A program made the translations under genes and the position numbers. From the NCBI RefSeq assembly GCF_004359215.1, contig NC_090620.1, positions 527,689-591,688 of the forward strand: 64,000 bases of DNA, in the 5' to 3' direction. This DNA is from Bremia lactucae. Taxonomy: Eukaryota > Oomycota > Peronosporomycetes > Peronosporales > Peronosporaceae. Positions 43,452 through 54,831 of the stretch are shown piece by piece (position 1 is the first letter of the stretch; the number at the start of each line of letters is the position of its first letter). The notes below the pieces were generated by a model. That model made no database searches, was not told the origin of the DNA, and saw nothing but the letters and a program-made list of their open reading frames with translations.

Positions 43452-43936
43452 TGTAACGGGGCACCCTTTACTAGTATTGATAACAGTTACAGTGAAGATG
43501 GGGTGCATCGACTACTTCACGTACAGGACGTTCAGAGGGAGCTTTTAAGTACGTAAGAAGACTTAGCTACTAAAGGTAAATTGTAAGGCTATAGAAGAGA
43601 TAAAAAGAAAAACTGTATTAATATATTAAGTTCCTACGTAACGATCTTCTCTCTACTACTGACCTTATTAAAGAATAGCCAACTATGTATGGCGCCTACT
43701 TGTGCAGGCACAATCGTCTCATGTAACGATTGGCGGGGTTGATTTAAACTTAGATTAACCAATCAGTAGAAATGATGTCTTATTGCGCCAACATTACCAA
43801 ATTTCTAATATTGGAACTATCAAGTAAAAAATAATGAAGATAATATTTTTCACTTCTTTACTTATTTCCTTTAAAAGAAATATTAATTGTTTTTTCTATT
43901 AGGATATAGTATTTATTTAACGGGCACACCGTTACA
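43452..43936 (+). mobile_element. Solo LTR-D with target duplication GTGGA
   Basis: 485 bp, starts TGTAACGGGGCACC and ends CACACCGTTACA. Flanked by perfect 5-bp direct repeats GTGGA (43447-43451 and 43937-43941). Removing it restores the MULE frame (HEITV then ELSHRQQFIHNA). The opposite arm has the same insertion at 53398-53881. Confidence 0.9.
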
Positions 43937-44105
43937 GTGGAGCTTTCCCATCGACAGCAATTCATCCATAATGCCATACGGGGGCTAATAAACAGTTCTG
44001 TAATAATGGAGCCTACAAACATTCAACCTCAAGGAAGACCAGTAGGATTAACAGCAACCGCACTTTCACTCGTCTGAATCCCTCAGCTTTTGAATATGTC
44101 AAAAC
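43937..44105 (+). pseudogene. MULE remnant, second part
   Basis: Continues the MULE frame after LTR-D: SHRQQFIHNAIRGLIN, then the basic PRGRPVGL patch and NPSAFEYVKT typical of MULE C-terminal regions. Cut by LTR-A at 44106. Confidence 0.6.
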
Positions 44106-44543
44106 TGTAAGGGCGTATCGTTACATGGAATTAACACTTGAAGGTTGTAAATTAATATATTATCTGAAAGAAAGATAACATTTAGAGAATATTACTTTAC
44201 GTAGTAATCTTCGGAAAGCTTATCCATTGGTAGATATAGGCCATTATATCTACTTTCTCCGCGGTCCAGTCAGCGCTGAACGCGCGCAAAGAGAGAGACA
44301 GATAATACTTTACTACATATGTTGTATTAGTTTATATTCAAGTTAGTATTAAATATAAATAAACATAAGAAATTTATTATATTATATACAGTACCTTTTA
44401 ACCCTCTTAAAAGCAAGTGTTTTGAAAGGAGTCTTCCTCTGCACGTACTAGTGTACATGAAGTGACGTGAGGCACCACTAGCACTGAGGCAGTGCGAAGT
44501 GGACTTGTACTGAAGCAGTACAAGTCGGCAGCGCCCTGCTTTA
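44106..44543 (+). mobile_element. Solo LTR-A (true orientation)
   Basis: Homolog of the minus-strand LTRs at 10763 and 47150, with a degraded end (CCCTGCTTTA for CCCCGTTACA). Sits inside the MULE; matched by 52789-53226 in the other arm. Confidence 0.7.
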
Positions 44544-45345
44544 AGAACCCTACACACCAGCAAAACTCTACACAGCAGCAACATTCTACGCAGCACCAAC
44601 AACTCCTGTGACATCCCAATTGGAGCATACGCAATATGCCAGGACATAGCTCAAGAAGGTGTAGATTGCGCAATATTCCCACTCATTACCACTAATAGTT
44701 AGATGTAGCACGTAATTCAGTGCCCTTGCAAAGAAAATTAATGAATGAAATTTTAGCAGCTTAACATATATTGCATATGTCCCTCCAAATAACTTTGCAG
44801 AGCAGCAAAGAACATTTTGTGATGCACTGCCAATGCCACTTTGATTACACTTTTTAATTGCCTCCTATAATATTAATTCACCTACTATTCTTCAGTACTA
44901 ATTAGCTAGTGTCTGGATGAAATGGGGATTAGATTTCAAAGTTTCATTTTTTGTGAATACTATTAATGTAGAAGCCTTAGAACAATTTGAAATTGAAGGG
45001 GCTTTTGTTTGTTCCTTTTTTCGTTTTGGAAGTTAATTAGCCAGGTTTGTGAAAAGGGTTTTGCAGATAAGCATTAATTTTAACCAACATTTCTTTCGAC
45101 GACGTCCGATCTCCAGTCTCAATATAAGTTCTAATGGCCAATTAAATTGTAACAAACCGGAAATTTTTTAGCTAATCAAAATATGTCAAATTTCAATAAG
45201 TGTAATGGGGTGTACCTTTGCATAAAATAATATCATTTGAGAGGAATAAAATGTATTATTTCTATACGAGAAAATAATAAAGAAGATTAATATAAGGGAA
45301 TGTCCTTATTCGATATTAGACTAGAAAATCTAATAAAATCTATTA
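44544..45345. other. MULE 3' region and unassigned AT-rich DNA
   Basis: The first ~150 bp continue a MULE-like C-terminal frame (IPIGAYAICQDIAQEGVDC). The remainder is AT-rich repeat with no gene. The whole segment recurs inverted at 51988-52788. Confidence 0.4.
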
Positions 45346-45869
45346 AAGGGATCCGCTAACCAATACCCAGTTTTCGCTATCCAGCCCTTCAACGCAGAAC
45401 TCCAAGGCTAAAGTCGCGAGCTATGATCGGCTGCAATCTAACAAACGAATTTTGACTGGTTGTACGTATATATATATATATATATATATGACAAAATGGC
45501 AAAGACATTCTTATGGAAGCTGAAAACGGCAGAAGCTTGCAAAAATGACGTATGCGAGATGAATTTTAATAACGAGGAAACAATTCTTTGAAGCAGTTAT
45601 AGAAACATCGCTTTGGAGCAGTTATATTATACCATTAGTAGTAGTAGTGTTATAAAATGGAAAGGGTATGGTACGGTAATATGGAATGGTATGAAGTGCA
45701 AGCTTTTCCATTGCAATCGTTCTGCCATGTATTCAAATCCTAGGTATTCATTCCAGTGAATCAAAGCTCGTTAATATAGCCTAGGGGTAATCCATTAATT
45801 ACTGGGGGGTTCTGAATTGGGGGGGGGGGGCTGGTTAGCGAAAACTGGGGGGTGGTCAGCGGATGCCTT
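45346..45869. mobile_element. MITE/foldback element (left copy)
   Basis: About 524 bp with ~40-bp terminal inverted repeats: AAGGGATCCGCTAACC at the left and its complement GGTCAGCGGATGCCTT at the right. Each repeat contains CGCTAACCA-like sequence twice around CCCAGTTTTCG, with long G/C runs. No transposase frame. A (TA)n run lies at 45467-45489. Copy 2 is at 51480-51987. Confidence 0.75.
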
Positions 45870-46214
45870 ATTTAAATATGAAAAGAAAAAATGATTATAT
45901 GGGAATTCAATGGAACTTCAAAAAAGAGCTAGCTTCAGAATCAACATATATACATCGGCCTAGCAATGCATAACTTAAGGACTGTGTATACGTGTTGAGG
46001 CATTATTATAAGGCATGATCTCCGTCCGAGCCTCGGAGATTATGTTACTCTTAAATATACATGCAAATCTGATCTTAATTTATCGAAGCGACAGATGCGG
46101 TGTCGGGTGATTACAGATAAGAGTTAATCTACAGCCGATCGTCGGCTACTTTCTGAAAAGGTCGATGAAGCGGGTATACACAATTAAGAGAGAGCGAGTC
46201 CTTTCAGCATCATG
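45870..46214. other. Unassigned repeat spacer
   Basis: AT-rich, no gene seen; includes a TCCGAGCCTCGGA palindrome near 46025. Recurs inverted at about 51133-51479. Confidence 0.4.
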
Positions 46215-46744
46215 TGTAACGGGCTAAGGTTGCCCTAATGTTACAAAGTCCCCGGTAAGTACGCTTGATGTACTTAAGGGGATGGTCAAATACTTAAATA
46301 AAGTAATTGGACCCACCACTTGGGTGTGGTTCACATTTGTGACCAACCCTTGTGTATGTGATGCACATAGGTGCATTCACATTAGGAGGGATGACGCCTA
46401 GCGTCATCCGTTCTGCGAGGTATCTAAAAAGATACGCTCGCAATACATATTAGTGCTATCTACAGAGATGTCATTTTGATTGGTAAAAAAGGTGTTTTTA
46501 TTGAATGCGATTATCTATAAATCAGTCTGAAAATTACTTCCTATTTGGTAAGAGCGACGAGGAGCCAGATTACCGCTCCCGTGACGACACTAAACACAGA
46601 TACTTAGTGCGTTGGGGGAGGTCGCTAACGCTCCCACAACAACTACCTCACTGCACGCAAGAGAAGCTAGTTATACCACTTCCTCGCTGTGCTAGGGTGT
46701 GTGTCTTAGTAGAGCGAGGCCGCATTACGACGTGCCCGCCTACA
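46215..46744 (+). mobile_element. LTR, family C, full length
   Basis: 530 bp, TGTAACGGGCTAAGG to GTGCCCGCCTACA; 5' flank TCATG. Contains the perfect hairpin GGATGACGC-CTA-GCGTCATCC at about 46391-46411. Confidence 0.85.
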
Positions 46745-46927
46745 GGATGCGTCTATGTTATTACTTGGAGATTGTGACTATTGGGCTCAAATGATTTTGT
46801 GCTTTACCAAGTAAAATTGCAAAAGAAAGCTATATGCAGTGAATGTGTGACATGATAATGGCACTCCAAATAAGCTGTAAGACATCGATGATTTTATCTG
46901 AAATTTAGCTGGACATGGCTCGCATGA

Positions 46928-47149
46928 TGTAGGCGGGCACGTCTTAATGCGGCCACGCTCTACTTAGACACACACCTTAGCACAGCGAGGGAGTGGTTTA
47001 ACTAGCTTCTCTTGCGTGCAGTGAGGTAGTTGTTGTGGGCGCGTTAGCGACCTCACCCAACGCACTAAGTACGTTAGTTAAGTGTCGTCCTAAGTGTCGT
47101 CACGGGCGTGGTAATTCGACTCCTCGTGCGCACTTACTAAGTAGGAAGT
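46928..47149 (-). mobile_element. Inverted LTR-C fragment
   Basis: The last ~220 bp of LTR-C on the minus strand (plus strand begins TGTAGGCGGGCACG), cut at 47150 by LTR-A. Its outer flank on the minus strand reads TCATG, the same 5-mer that precedes the plus-strand LTR-C at 46215. The 183 bp between the two LTR-C pieces are unassigned. Confidence 0.75.
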
Positions 47150-47586
47150 TGTAACGGGGTACTGCCGACTTGTACTGCTTCATTACAAGTCCACTTCGCA
47201 CAGCCTCAGTGCGAGTGGTGCCTCACGTCACGTCCCGTACACTAGTACGTGCCAAGGAAGTCTTCTCTTTAAAAAACTTGCCTTAAGAAGGTTAGTTAAA
47301 ATCTGTATTAATATAATTAAGTTTTTCTTGTCTATCTACTTGATACTAACTTAATTATAAGCTTATACAAATATGTACTAAAAGTCTTATCTGTCTTTCT
47401 CTTTGCGCGCGTCCAGCGCTAACTGGACCGCGGAGAAAGTAGATAATGGTCTCTATCTACCAATGGAGAAGCCTTTAAAATATTACCATGTAAAGTAATA
47501 TTTCTCTAAATATTATCTACCTTTTAGATAAGATATTAATTAACAACCATTAAGTGTTAATTTCATGTAACGATACACTCCGTTAC
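47150..47586 (-). mobile_element. 3' LTR of a second Gypsy family A element
   Basis: 437 bp, TGTAACGGGGTACTG to CACTCCGTTACA, followed by a polypurine tract (minus strand GTTTGAGGGAGGGTGA, 47587-47602). Same architecture as 10763-11217. Confidence 0.8.
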
Positions 47587-47700
47587 ATCACCCTCCCTCA
47601 AACGACAATCACTCTGACTGTCATTGGGTAGAGTGGTCACTATAAGACCACTTTATTAAAAACGATGTTAATTGGTCAGATTCATCATTTTTAATTCTAT

Positions 47701-48530
47701 CGCATGGCTAACAAGCCCATGCGGTATGCGAATAGTGCGGCGCCTTCGGCTGCGGTTCATGCAGCCGCGGGCGACGCACTATTGTCTCTTGCGGCAGACG
47801 TTCTGTCTGCCGTAGAGTAATCTTCTCCCGCAACTCCAAATGTTGAAGGTGGACGTGGTGATACACCACGTGAATGCGACCCCTTTTTGGAGGTCGACTA
47901 CGAATGCGAGTCGGACGAAATGGCCGACTCGGGGAGAAAAAAAACAGTCGCCTGGTCATCGTCAGGCGGCTGACTATGAGCCTTCGAATGAGGGGGCTCA
48001 TTCGAGTAGACGTGCTGGTAGTATTCGCCACTGTCCGACGATGAGGATGATTCCTCAGCGCCAGTACCGTCTCCCGTGCCGTCGTTCGCACATATTTCTA
48101 TGCGTGGTGATGACGATGGCGTAAGCCATCGTAAGAAAAGTTCTTGTGGTACTCCTGCTTCAGTGGGTACTACTCAGGGGAGTGAAGACAGTAAAATGTC
48201 TCATCTTCCTGAAAAGGAGCCGTGGCTTTTGCCCGAACAGCTGATTAATAGAATGTCTAGAAAGACTACTCCTCACGATAAATGTCCCTTATTTATTGCG
48301 ACAAAGCTTCATGGCCTTGATCCCAGCGCGAAGAACTTTCGCGCTAAGGAAGATTTTTATATCGATGCTTTTTTTCAAGCATCGATGGTATAGCGGCAAC
48401 AATAAGCGAGGTAAAGTCTCGCTCATGCAAGCCTGGAGCGCGTTCATTCGCAATGTCAAAGACATTGGACGCGAAGTCTGGCGATTCGCCCTAAGTTTGA
48501 GAAACGAACTCCAACCGGTGCAAGGTATAA
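47701..48530 (+). pseudogene. Antisense reading frame of Gypsy family A (copy 2)
   Basis: Same protein sequence as at 11335-12050: RYANSAAPSAAVHA at the start, HISMRGDDDGVSHRKKS, PLFIATKLHGLDPSAKNF, AKEDFYIDAFF. It has one codon fewer near MSHLPEKEPW than the other copy, and several substitutions. It is cut at about 48530 by family C integrase sequence. Frameshifts near 47940 and 48385 disable it. Confidence 0.5.
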
Positions 48531-49372
48531 GCAAGCAATTGCCCTTTGTGGAGTTCGCTATAAATAACAGTGTCCACGCCAGTACGGGTGAGACACCGCT
48601 TTACATTAACGGACTGCACCATCCTCGGACGCCAGTCTCGTTTCTGAGCAGCCCGAGTCTTAGTGGGCGAGGTCCCCTCACTATGCTCGGTGCGAAAGAG
48701 GGACAGTGTTTCGTCAATATGACCATGACCCATGAGGGTATCATCTCAAAGACAGAAACTTGCCCTCGTGACCCTGCCAGTTTAGCAGTGGTCGATAAAA
48801 CTACGCCTTATGACCGATATCTCAGCGGTGTCATAGGCGCGTTTGATGCTAAAAGCGTGAGCGAGGCTTAACGCTTTGTGGATGAGCGATTAGCCATCAC
48901 ACGTAAAGTCCGTGACACAATGGCAAGCGGACATGACAAGCACAACGAGAAAAAGTACTATTAAGCACTGCTACCCTACCTAAAATTGCAATTTCTTACT
49001 GCCTGGAGGTACTACGAAGTTGTTGCCGCGTTTCATTGGGCCCTTACGGTGGTCGAAGAGGTTGGAGACCTAAATTATAGGCTCACCCTACCTCCGTCTA
49101 TAAAGGCGCACCCCGTATTTTACGTGGGTTGTCTGAAACGGTATGTAGACCTAAATGAGAGCATTTATCCTCATCCGTCTAAGAAGACCGATGGTGACGC
49201 TGACAGTGAGTCAAGCGTCGTTCGGGTGAGGGGGGCGGTGAAGGCGAAAAGCTATCGGACCGATTCCTCCCACCACGAACAGGATTTGGAGAGCGAGGGA
49301 CATCACGCGAGTAACGCGGATCCCTCAGCATCATCCTCTCAAAGAGGTCCAAGAGTCTTCAGGCATTTATAA
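48531..49372 (+). pseudogene. Gypsy family C integrase C-terminal part
   Basis: Plus-strand LPFVEFAINNSVHASTG (integrase after the catalytic Glu), LYINGLHHPRTPVSFL, then a stop at 48870. After it, LTVVEEVGDLNYRLTLP and IKAHPVFYVGCLKRY (48986-49372) with a charged tail. Most of pol is missing, deleted or replaced at the 48530 junction. Confidence 0.75.
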
Positions 49373-49680
49373 TCCTGACGAGCCTTCGCTCGGACATTAA
49401 AAAGATCCGAGGTCAGTCGCGAGACTTGACCCTCGAGATACACAATACGTCGTTCAGCAGCGCTTAACGCCTGTGACTGAACGGACGAATGTCAGACAGC
49501 CGCGAATACGTGGGCGACGTCGCCACTCCTATCGGGCGCCGCTTGCACTGAGTGATACGGGTGAGAATCAACGCTTCCTTATTAAAAGGTTGCTTGCCCA
49601 CCGCTCCGTGGGGCAAAGGTATCAGATTTTCGTCCAATGAAAAGGTTACCCGAAGAATTTTGACTCTTAGGAACCGATCG
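49373..49680. other. Family C internal region after pol
   Basis: No open frame of note; presumably the decayed 3' end of pol or untranslated element sequence. Confidence 0.4.
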
Positions 49681-50735
49681 CTACCCTATGTATAGATGTG
49701 CCCGGCTTGGTGGCTGCCTATGAAAAGGAGCACCAGCTGAGGCCTCTTCGCTAGACTCAAATGGACTAGCAGAAGTAGCGTTGTGAGAAGAAACAGGGGG
49801 TACAGTACCGCCCATTATCTCGTTCACACGCAAGCGAAGGAAATTAATTCGTTGCGACCGCTGCTTCAACGCATCAGAATGCGGCGCAAGAATTCCGCCT
49901 TGTATTGGTCGGGCGTTTCATTTGAACGCAACACGACCGGGACCGGGAAAATACGCCCAAGCGTTTTATGCGCATCTAGAAGAGCGCGCTCTAGGAGCGA
50001 CGCTCTTGACCCGTTTAAACGAGGCCATTTAGATGGAGGAGGCATCTTTGGTATGCCACCCGTCACATAGCCACGTTCAAAACAAATGGCTTGTGACACC
50101 GACTGAGCACGTTCACGTGTCGTCGGCGGAGCTTTAGGCTCCAAATCCTCTTTGTCAGAACTATTATGGATTATGGTCTGAGCATAAGGCGTTGTGGTTT
50201 TACTCAACGGAGAAGCGGCTGCGCCTTTATGGGCAGCGCTCTCATTACCTGTCGCTGCGCTATCCAGCGTAGACACGAGACAGCATTCGTAAATGTTGCT
50301 GTCTCCATGTTGTGAGCCATGAGATAAGTTTGGATGGGCAATAATGCGCCATCATCCTTCCTCATGAGCTCGTTGTTCGCATCACTACTATGAGGTGACG
50401 GCAACGGTGTCGACTTCTTGTAGTCGACAATGAGCGACGGATCAACATCCTCACTGTTAAAGTGGGATGGATCCTTAAGCCTTTTAACGCGACAGCAGCA
50501 GTAGCTGTCGGCGTTTTGACTAAGGTATTATACGCTGCCGGCGTGTTAACGCGGCGCGTGCGCTTAATGCGAGGTTGAGTGGACGTCTTCCCAGACGACC
50601 CACCAACGTGGCCCCTTAAAAGATGCATCTTTGGCGCCATGTATGAACACACAGGTCGCTAGAGTGAATGATATAACTAGCAGCGCGTAAGGCAGCTCGC
50701 AGTTCCTCCTCCATCTTTGACGAATTTTATAATTT
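49681..50735 (-). pseudogene. Antisense reading frame of Gypsy family C
   Basis: Minus-strand frames running from just inside the 3' LTR: a start near 50715 (MEEELRAALRAASYII), KTSTQPRIKRTRRVNTPAA, then SHFNSEDVDPSLIVDYKK. Next is a 136-aa frame 50276-49866 (PPSKWPRLNGSRASLLERAL, VVLRSNETPDQYKAEFLRR) and finally 49869-49681. Compositionally protein-like but in at least three phases, so broken. It opposes pol (plus) and ends some 300 bp before the pol stop. No domain recognised. Confidence 0.55.
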
Positions 50736-50744
50736 AAATTCGTT

Positions 50745-50761
50745 CTCAAAGATGGGGATGG
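50745..50761 (+). promoter_or_regulatory. Polypurine tract of Gypsy family C
   Basis: CAAAGATGGGGATGG directly before TGTAACGGGC at 50762; fixes the plus orientation of the family C element. Confidence 0.65.
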
Positions 50762-51132
50762 TGTAACGGGCTAAGGTTGCCCTAATGTTACAAAGTCCGC
50801 AATAAGTACACTTGATGTACTTAAGGGGATTGTGGTCAATTACTTAAATAAAGTAATTGGACCCATTACTTGGGAGTGGATCACATTTGTGACCAACCCT
50901 TGTGTATGTGATGCACATAGGTGCATTCACATTAGGAGGGATAACGCCTAGCGTCATCCCTCCTTATGTGAATGCACCTATGTGCATCACATACAAAGGG
51001 TTGGTCACAAATGTGAACCACACCCAAGTGGTGGGTCCAATTACATTATTTAAGTAATTGACCATCCCCTTAAGTACATCAAGTTTACTTACCGGGGACT
51101 TTGTAACATTAGGGCAACCTTAGCCCGTTACA
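50762..51132. repeat. Head-to-head LTR-C palindrome
   Basis: 50762 to about 50960 is the first part of LTR-C (plus); the remainder to 51132 is the same part on the minus strand. The turn lies in the LTR's own short hairpin (GATAACGCCTAGCGTCATCC). The result is a near-perfect ~370-bp palindrome, and its right half is where the old inverted duplication begins. Confidence 0.85.
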
Positions 51133-51479
51133 CATGATGCTGAAAGGACTCGCTCTCTCTTAATTGTGTATACCCGCTTCATCGACCTTTTCATAAAGTA
51201 GCCGAGGATCGGCTGTAGATTAACTCTTATCTGTTATCACCCGACACCCGCATCTGTCGCTTCGATGAATTTAGATCAGATTTGCATGTATATTTAAGAA
51301 AAACATGATCTCCGAGGCTCGGACGGAGATTATACCTTATAATAATGCCTCAACATGTATACACAGTCCTTTATTTAAACATTGCTAGGGCGATGTATAC
51401 ATGTTGATTCTGAAGCTAGCTCCTTTTTTGAAGTTCCATTTAATTCCCATATAATCATTTTTTCTTTTCATATTATAAT

Positions 51480-51987
51480 AAGGGATCCGCTAACCACCCC
51501 CCAGTTTTCGCTAACCAGCCTCGCTCCCAATTCAGAACCCCCCCAGTAATTAATGGATTACCCCTAGGCTATACTAACGAGCTTTGATTCGCTGGAGTGA
51601 ATACCCTGAATTTGAATACATGACAAAACGATTGCAATGGAAAAGCTTGCACTTCATACCATTCCATATTACCATACCATACTCTTTCCATTTTATAACA
51701 GTACTACTACTAATAGTATAATATAACTGCTCCAAAGCGATGTTTCTATAACTGCTTCAAAGAAACGTTTCCTCGTTATTAAAATGTATCTCTCATACGT
51801 ATTTTTGCAAGCTTCTGCCGTTTTCAGCTTCCATATGAATGTCTTTGCCATTTTGTCATATATATATGTACAACCAGTCAGAATTCGTTTGTTAGATTGC
51901 AGCCAATCACAGCTCGCGACTTTAGCTTTGGGGTTCTGCATTGGGGGGCTGGATAGCGAAAACTGGGGATTGGTTAGCGGATCCCTT
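51480..51987. mobile_element. MITE/foldback element (right copy)
   Basis: 508 bp, AAGGGATCCGCTAACC to GGTTAGCGGATCCCTT. The terminal repeats are better preserved than in the left copy. Flanking TAAT on both sides may be a target duplication, but the left copy does not confirm it. Confidence 0.75.
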
Positions 51988-52788
51988 TAATAGATATTAT
52001 TAGATTTTTTAGTCTAATGTTGAATATGAACATTCCCTTATATTAATCTTCTTTATTATTTTCTCGTATAGAAATAATATATTTTATCCCTTTCAAATGA
52101 TATTATTTTATGCAAAGGTACACCCCATTTCACTTATTGAAATTTGACGTATTCTGATTAGCTGAAAAATTTCCAGTTTGTTACAATTTAATTGGCCATT
52201 AGAACTTATATTAAGACTGGAGATCGGACGTCGTCGAAAGAATTGTTGATTAAAATTAATGCTTATCTGCAAAACCCTTTTCACAAACCTGGCTAAACAA
52301 ACTTCCAAAACGAAAAAAGAACAAACAAAAGCCCCTTCAATTTCAAATTGTTCTAGGGCTTCTTCATTAATAGTATTCACAAAAAAGGAAACTTTGAATT
52401 CTAATCCCCATTTCATTCAGACATTAGCTAGTTAGTACTGAAGAATAGTAGGTGAATTTATATTATAGGAAGCAATTTAAAGTGTAATCAAAGTGGTATT
52501 GGCAGTGCATCACAAAATGTTCTTTGCTGCTCTGCAAAGTAATTTGGAAGGACATATGCAATATATGTTAAGCTGCTAAAATTTCATTATTTAATTTTCT
52601 TTGCAAGGGCACTGAACTACGTGCTACATCTAACTATCAGTGGTAATGAGCGGGAATATTGCGCAATCTACACCTTCTTGAACTATGTCCTGGCATATTG
52701 CGTATGCTCCAATTGGGATATCACAGGAGTTGTTGGTGCTGCGTAGAATGTTGCTGTTGTGAAGCGTTCTGCTGGTGTGTAGGGTTTT
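51988..52788. other. AT-rich repeat and MULE 3' region (right arm)
   Basis: Inverted counterpart of 44544-45345. No intact gene; short frames such as 52108-52416 (minus) show no recognisable features. Confidence 0.4.
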
Positions 52789-53226
52789 TAAAGCAGGGCG
52801 CTGCCGACTTGTACTACTTCAGTACATGTCCACTTTGCACTGCCTCAGTACTAGTGGTGCCTCACGTCACTTCATGTACACTAGTACGTGCAGAGGAAGA
52901 CTCCTTTAAAAACACTTGCTTTAAAGAGGGTTAAAATGTACTGTATATAATATAATAAAGCTCTTATGTTTATTTATATTTAATACTAACTTAATTATAA
53001 ACTAATACAACACATGTAGTAAAGTCTTATCTGTCTCTCTCTTTGCGCGCGTTCAGCGCTGACTGGACCGCGGAGAAAGTAGATATAATGGCCTATATCT
53101 ACCAATGGATAAGCTTTCCGAAGATTACTACGTAAAGTAATATTTTCTAAATGTTATCTTTCTTTCAGATGATATATTAATTAACAACCTTTAAGTGTTA
53201 ATTCCATGTAACGATACACTCCTTAC
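52789..53226 (-). mobile_element. Solo LTR-A (right arm)
   Basis: Counterpart of 44106-44543, with hairpins CACGTAC/GTACGTG-like and AATATTAC/GTAATATT retained in part. Both ends degraded. Confidence 0.7.
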
Positions 53227-53397
53227 GGTTTTGACATATCCAAAAGCTGAGGGATTCAGACGAGTGGAAAGTGCGGTTGCTGTTAATCCTACTGGTCTTC
53301 CTCGAGGTTGAATGGATGTAGGCTCCATTATTACAGAACTGTTTATTAGCCCCCGTATGGCATTATGGATAAATTGCTGTCGATGGGAAAGCTCCAC
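53227..53397 (-). pseudogene. MULE remnant, C-terminal piece (right arm)
   Basis: Minus-strand frame 53403-53191 with ELSHRQQFIHNAIRGLIN, PRGRPVGLTA and LNPSAFGYVKT; matches 43937-44105. Confidence 0.6.
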
Positions 53398-53881
53398 TGT
53401 CACGGTGTGCCCGTTACATAAATACTATATTCTAATAGAAAAACAATTAATATTTCTTTTAAAGGAAATAAGTAAAGAAGTAAAAAAAATTATCTTCATT
53501 ATTTCTTACTTGATAGTTCCAATACTACAAATTTGGTAATGTTGACGCAATAAGACATCATTTCTATTGATTGGTTAATCTAATTTTAAACCAACCCCGC
53601 CAATCGTCACAAGACACGATTGTGCCGTGCACAAGTAGGCGCCATACATAATTGGCTATTCTTTAATAAGGTCAGTAGTAGATAGAAGATCGTTACGTAG
53701 GAACTTAATATATTAATAAGTTTTTCTTTTTCTCTATTCTATAGCCTTACAATTTACCTTTAGTAGCTAAGTCTTCTTACGTACTTAAAAGCTCCCTCTG
53801 AACGTCGTGTACGTGAAGTAGTCGATGCACCCCATCTTCACTGTAACTGTTATCAATACTAGTAAAGGGTGCCCCGTTACA
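53398..53881 (-). mobile_element. Solo LTR-D with target duplication TCCAC (right arm)
   Basis: 484 bp flanked by TCCAC at 53393-53397 and 53882-53886, the complement of the left arm's GTGGA. The same insertion event copied by the duplication. Confidence 0.9.
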
Positions 53882-54831
53882 TCCACGGCAATTTCGTGAA
53901 AGAGTTGCTGGCGCTGCAGGTTGAGATCTTGTAAAGGTTGCTGCGGTATTGGTGCCATACGATCTTGCTAAATCCAACACAGTCGGTCAAAATAATCCTT
54001 TGTTAGTGGTGTATTATTCTTGTTGAGTTCGATAAGCGGTGCTGACATATGATTCCCAACTATTTTCGGGTGATTTTCCGGCAGTTTCTGATGCTACTAT
54101 TGCTGGGGTTATGGATGATATTGCCGCTTTGTTTCTATTGATGTTATTGCTGCTACTTTTGTTGCTATTGATAGCTGATCGATATTCTGACAGAGCACCT
54201 TTCAAGGCAGATGCTGAACTCTACCTCCAAACTTCACGCATATTGCGTTGTTGAATGTTGTGGTATCTTCGCAGGCCAATTGTGGTCATTTACTGTTCTT
54301 ATTTTGCTGATTTCTGCTGCGCAGGCAATTTCTCTCTTAATTTGGACGGTCGCTAAGTCGACATTGCTCGTTCCAAGATATTTTAACATACTGTGCATCC
54401 CTTCGGCAGGATTGGCCAAAGTGCGGAACTCAATTAGCTTAAAAACAGATTAAGAAGTTATCAGGAAAGATAGGCAAAACACCAGAATTCAATATGCATG
54501 CATAAAATTATGCTTAAAGAAACGAACCTTTTCTTTATGGACTATCCAGGAATCTGTAGGTAGCATACTATGACACTTAAATAGTTTTATCGAAGAAGTG
54601 TCATTGCTGCAAAAAAATTATTCATAGTTTTGGGATTGGCTTCTTACCACAACCAAGCAAATAAGCGGTGAGAATTTTTGTAATGTGCACCTACAAAGTA
54701 GATATTTGCTCAATGGGAAGTGTAGCTCGCAATGCATTCATAAGAGCAAGCTCACGGTCAGTAACAAAAACGCTTTCTTAATGCAAAGTATAGATTGAGG
54801 TCATTTCTAAAGATATTATTGACAAGAGAAC
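53882..54831 (-). pseudogene. MULE transposase remnant (right arm)
   Basis: Minus-strand frame 54419-54234 with ANPAEGMHSMLKYLGTS, as in the left arm. The VTDREL block lies near 54740-54770, now disrupted. Inactive. Confidence 0.65.

Larger units (their letters stand above)
41560..46400. repeat. Left arm of an older ~4.8 kb inverted duplication
   Basis: Pairs with the reverse complement of 50956-55757: the same series of pogo fragment, LTR-B, MULE, LTR-D, LTR-A, MITE and LTR-C start. Protein-level differences and indels (coordinate sums drift from 97309 to 97347) show clear divergence, unlike the outer 6.8 kb repeat. Confidence 0.85.

Noticed and set aside
45467..45489. (TA)n run as a functional origin or regulatory site
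   Set aside because: A plain microsatellite inside a MITE, shorter in the other arm; nothing supports a function.
45800..45860. G runs as a telomere or designed G-quadruplex
   Set aside because: They belong to the MITE ends and recur in its other copy; no telomeric repeat unit is visible.
47708..48091. Minus-strand Arg-rich frame as a gene
   Set aside because: It is the complement of the conserved plus-strand frame; its basic composition is a by-product.
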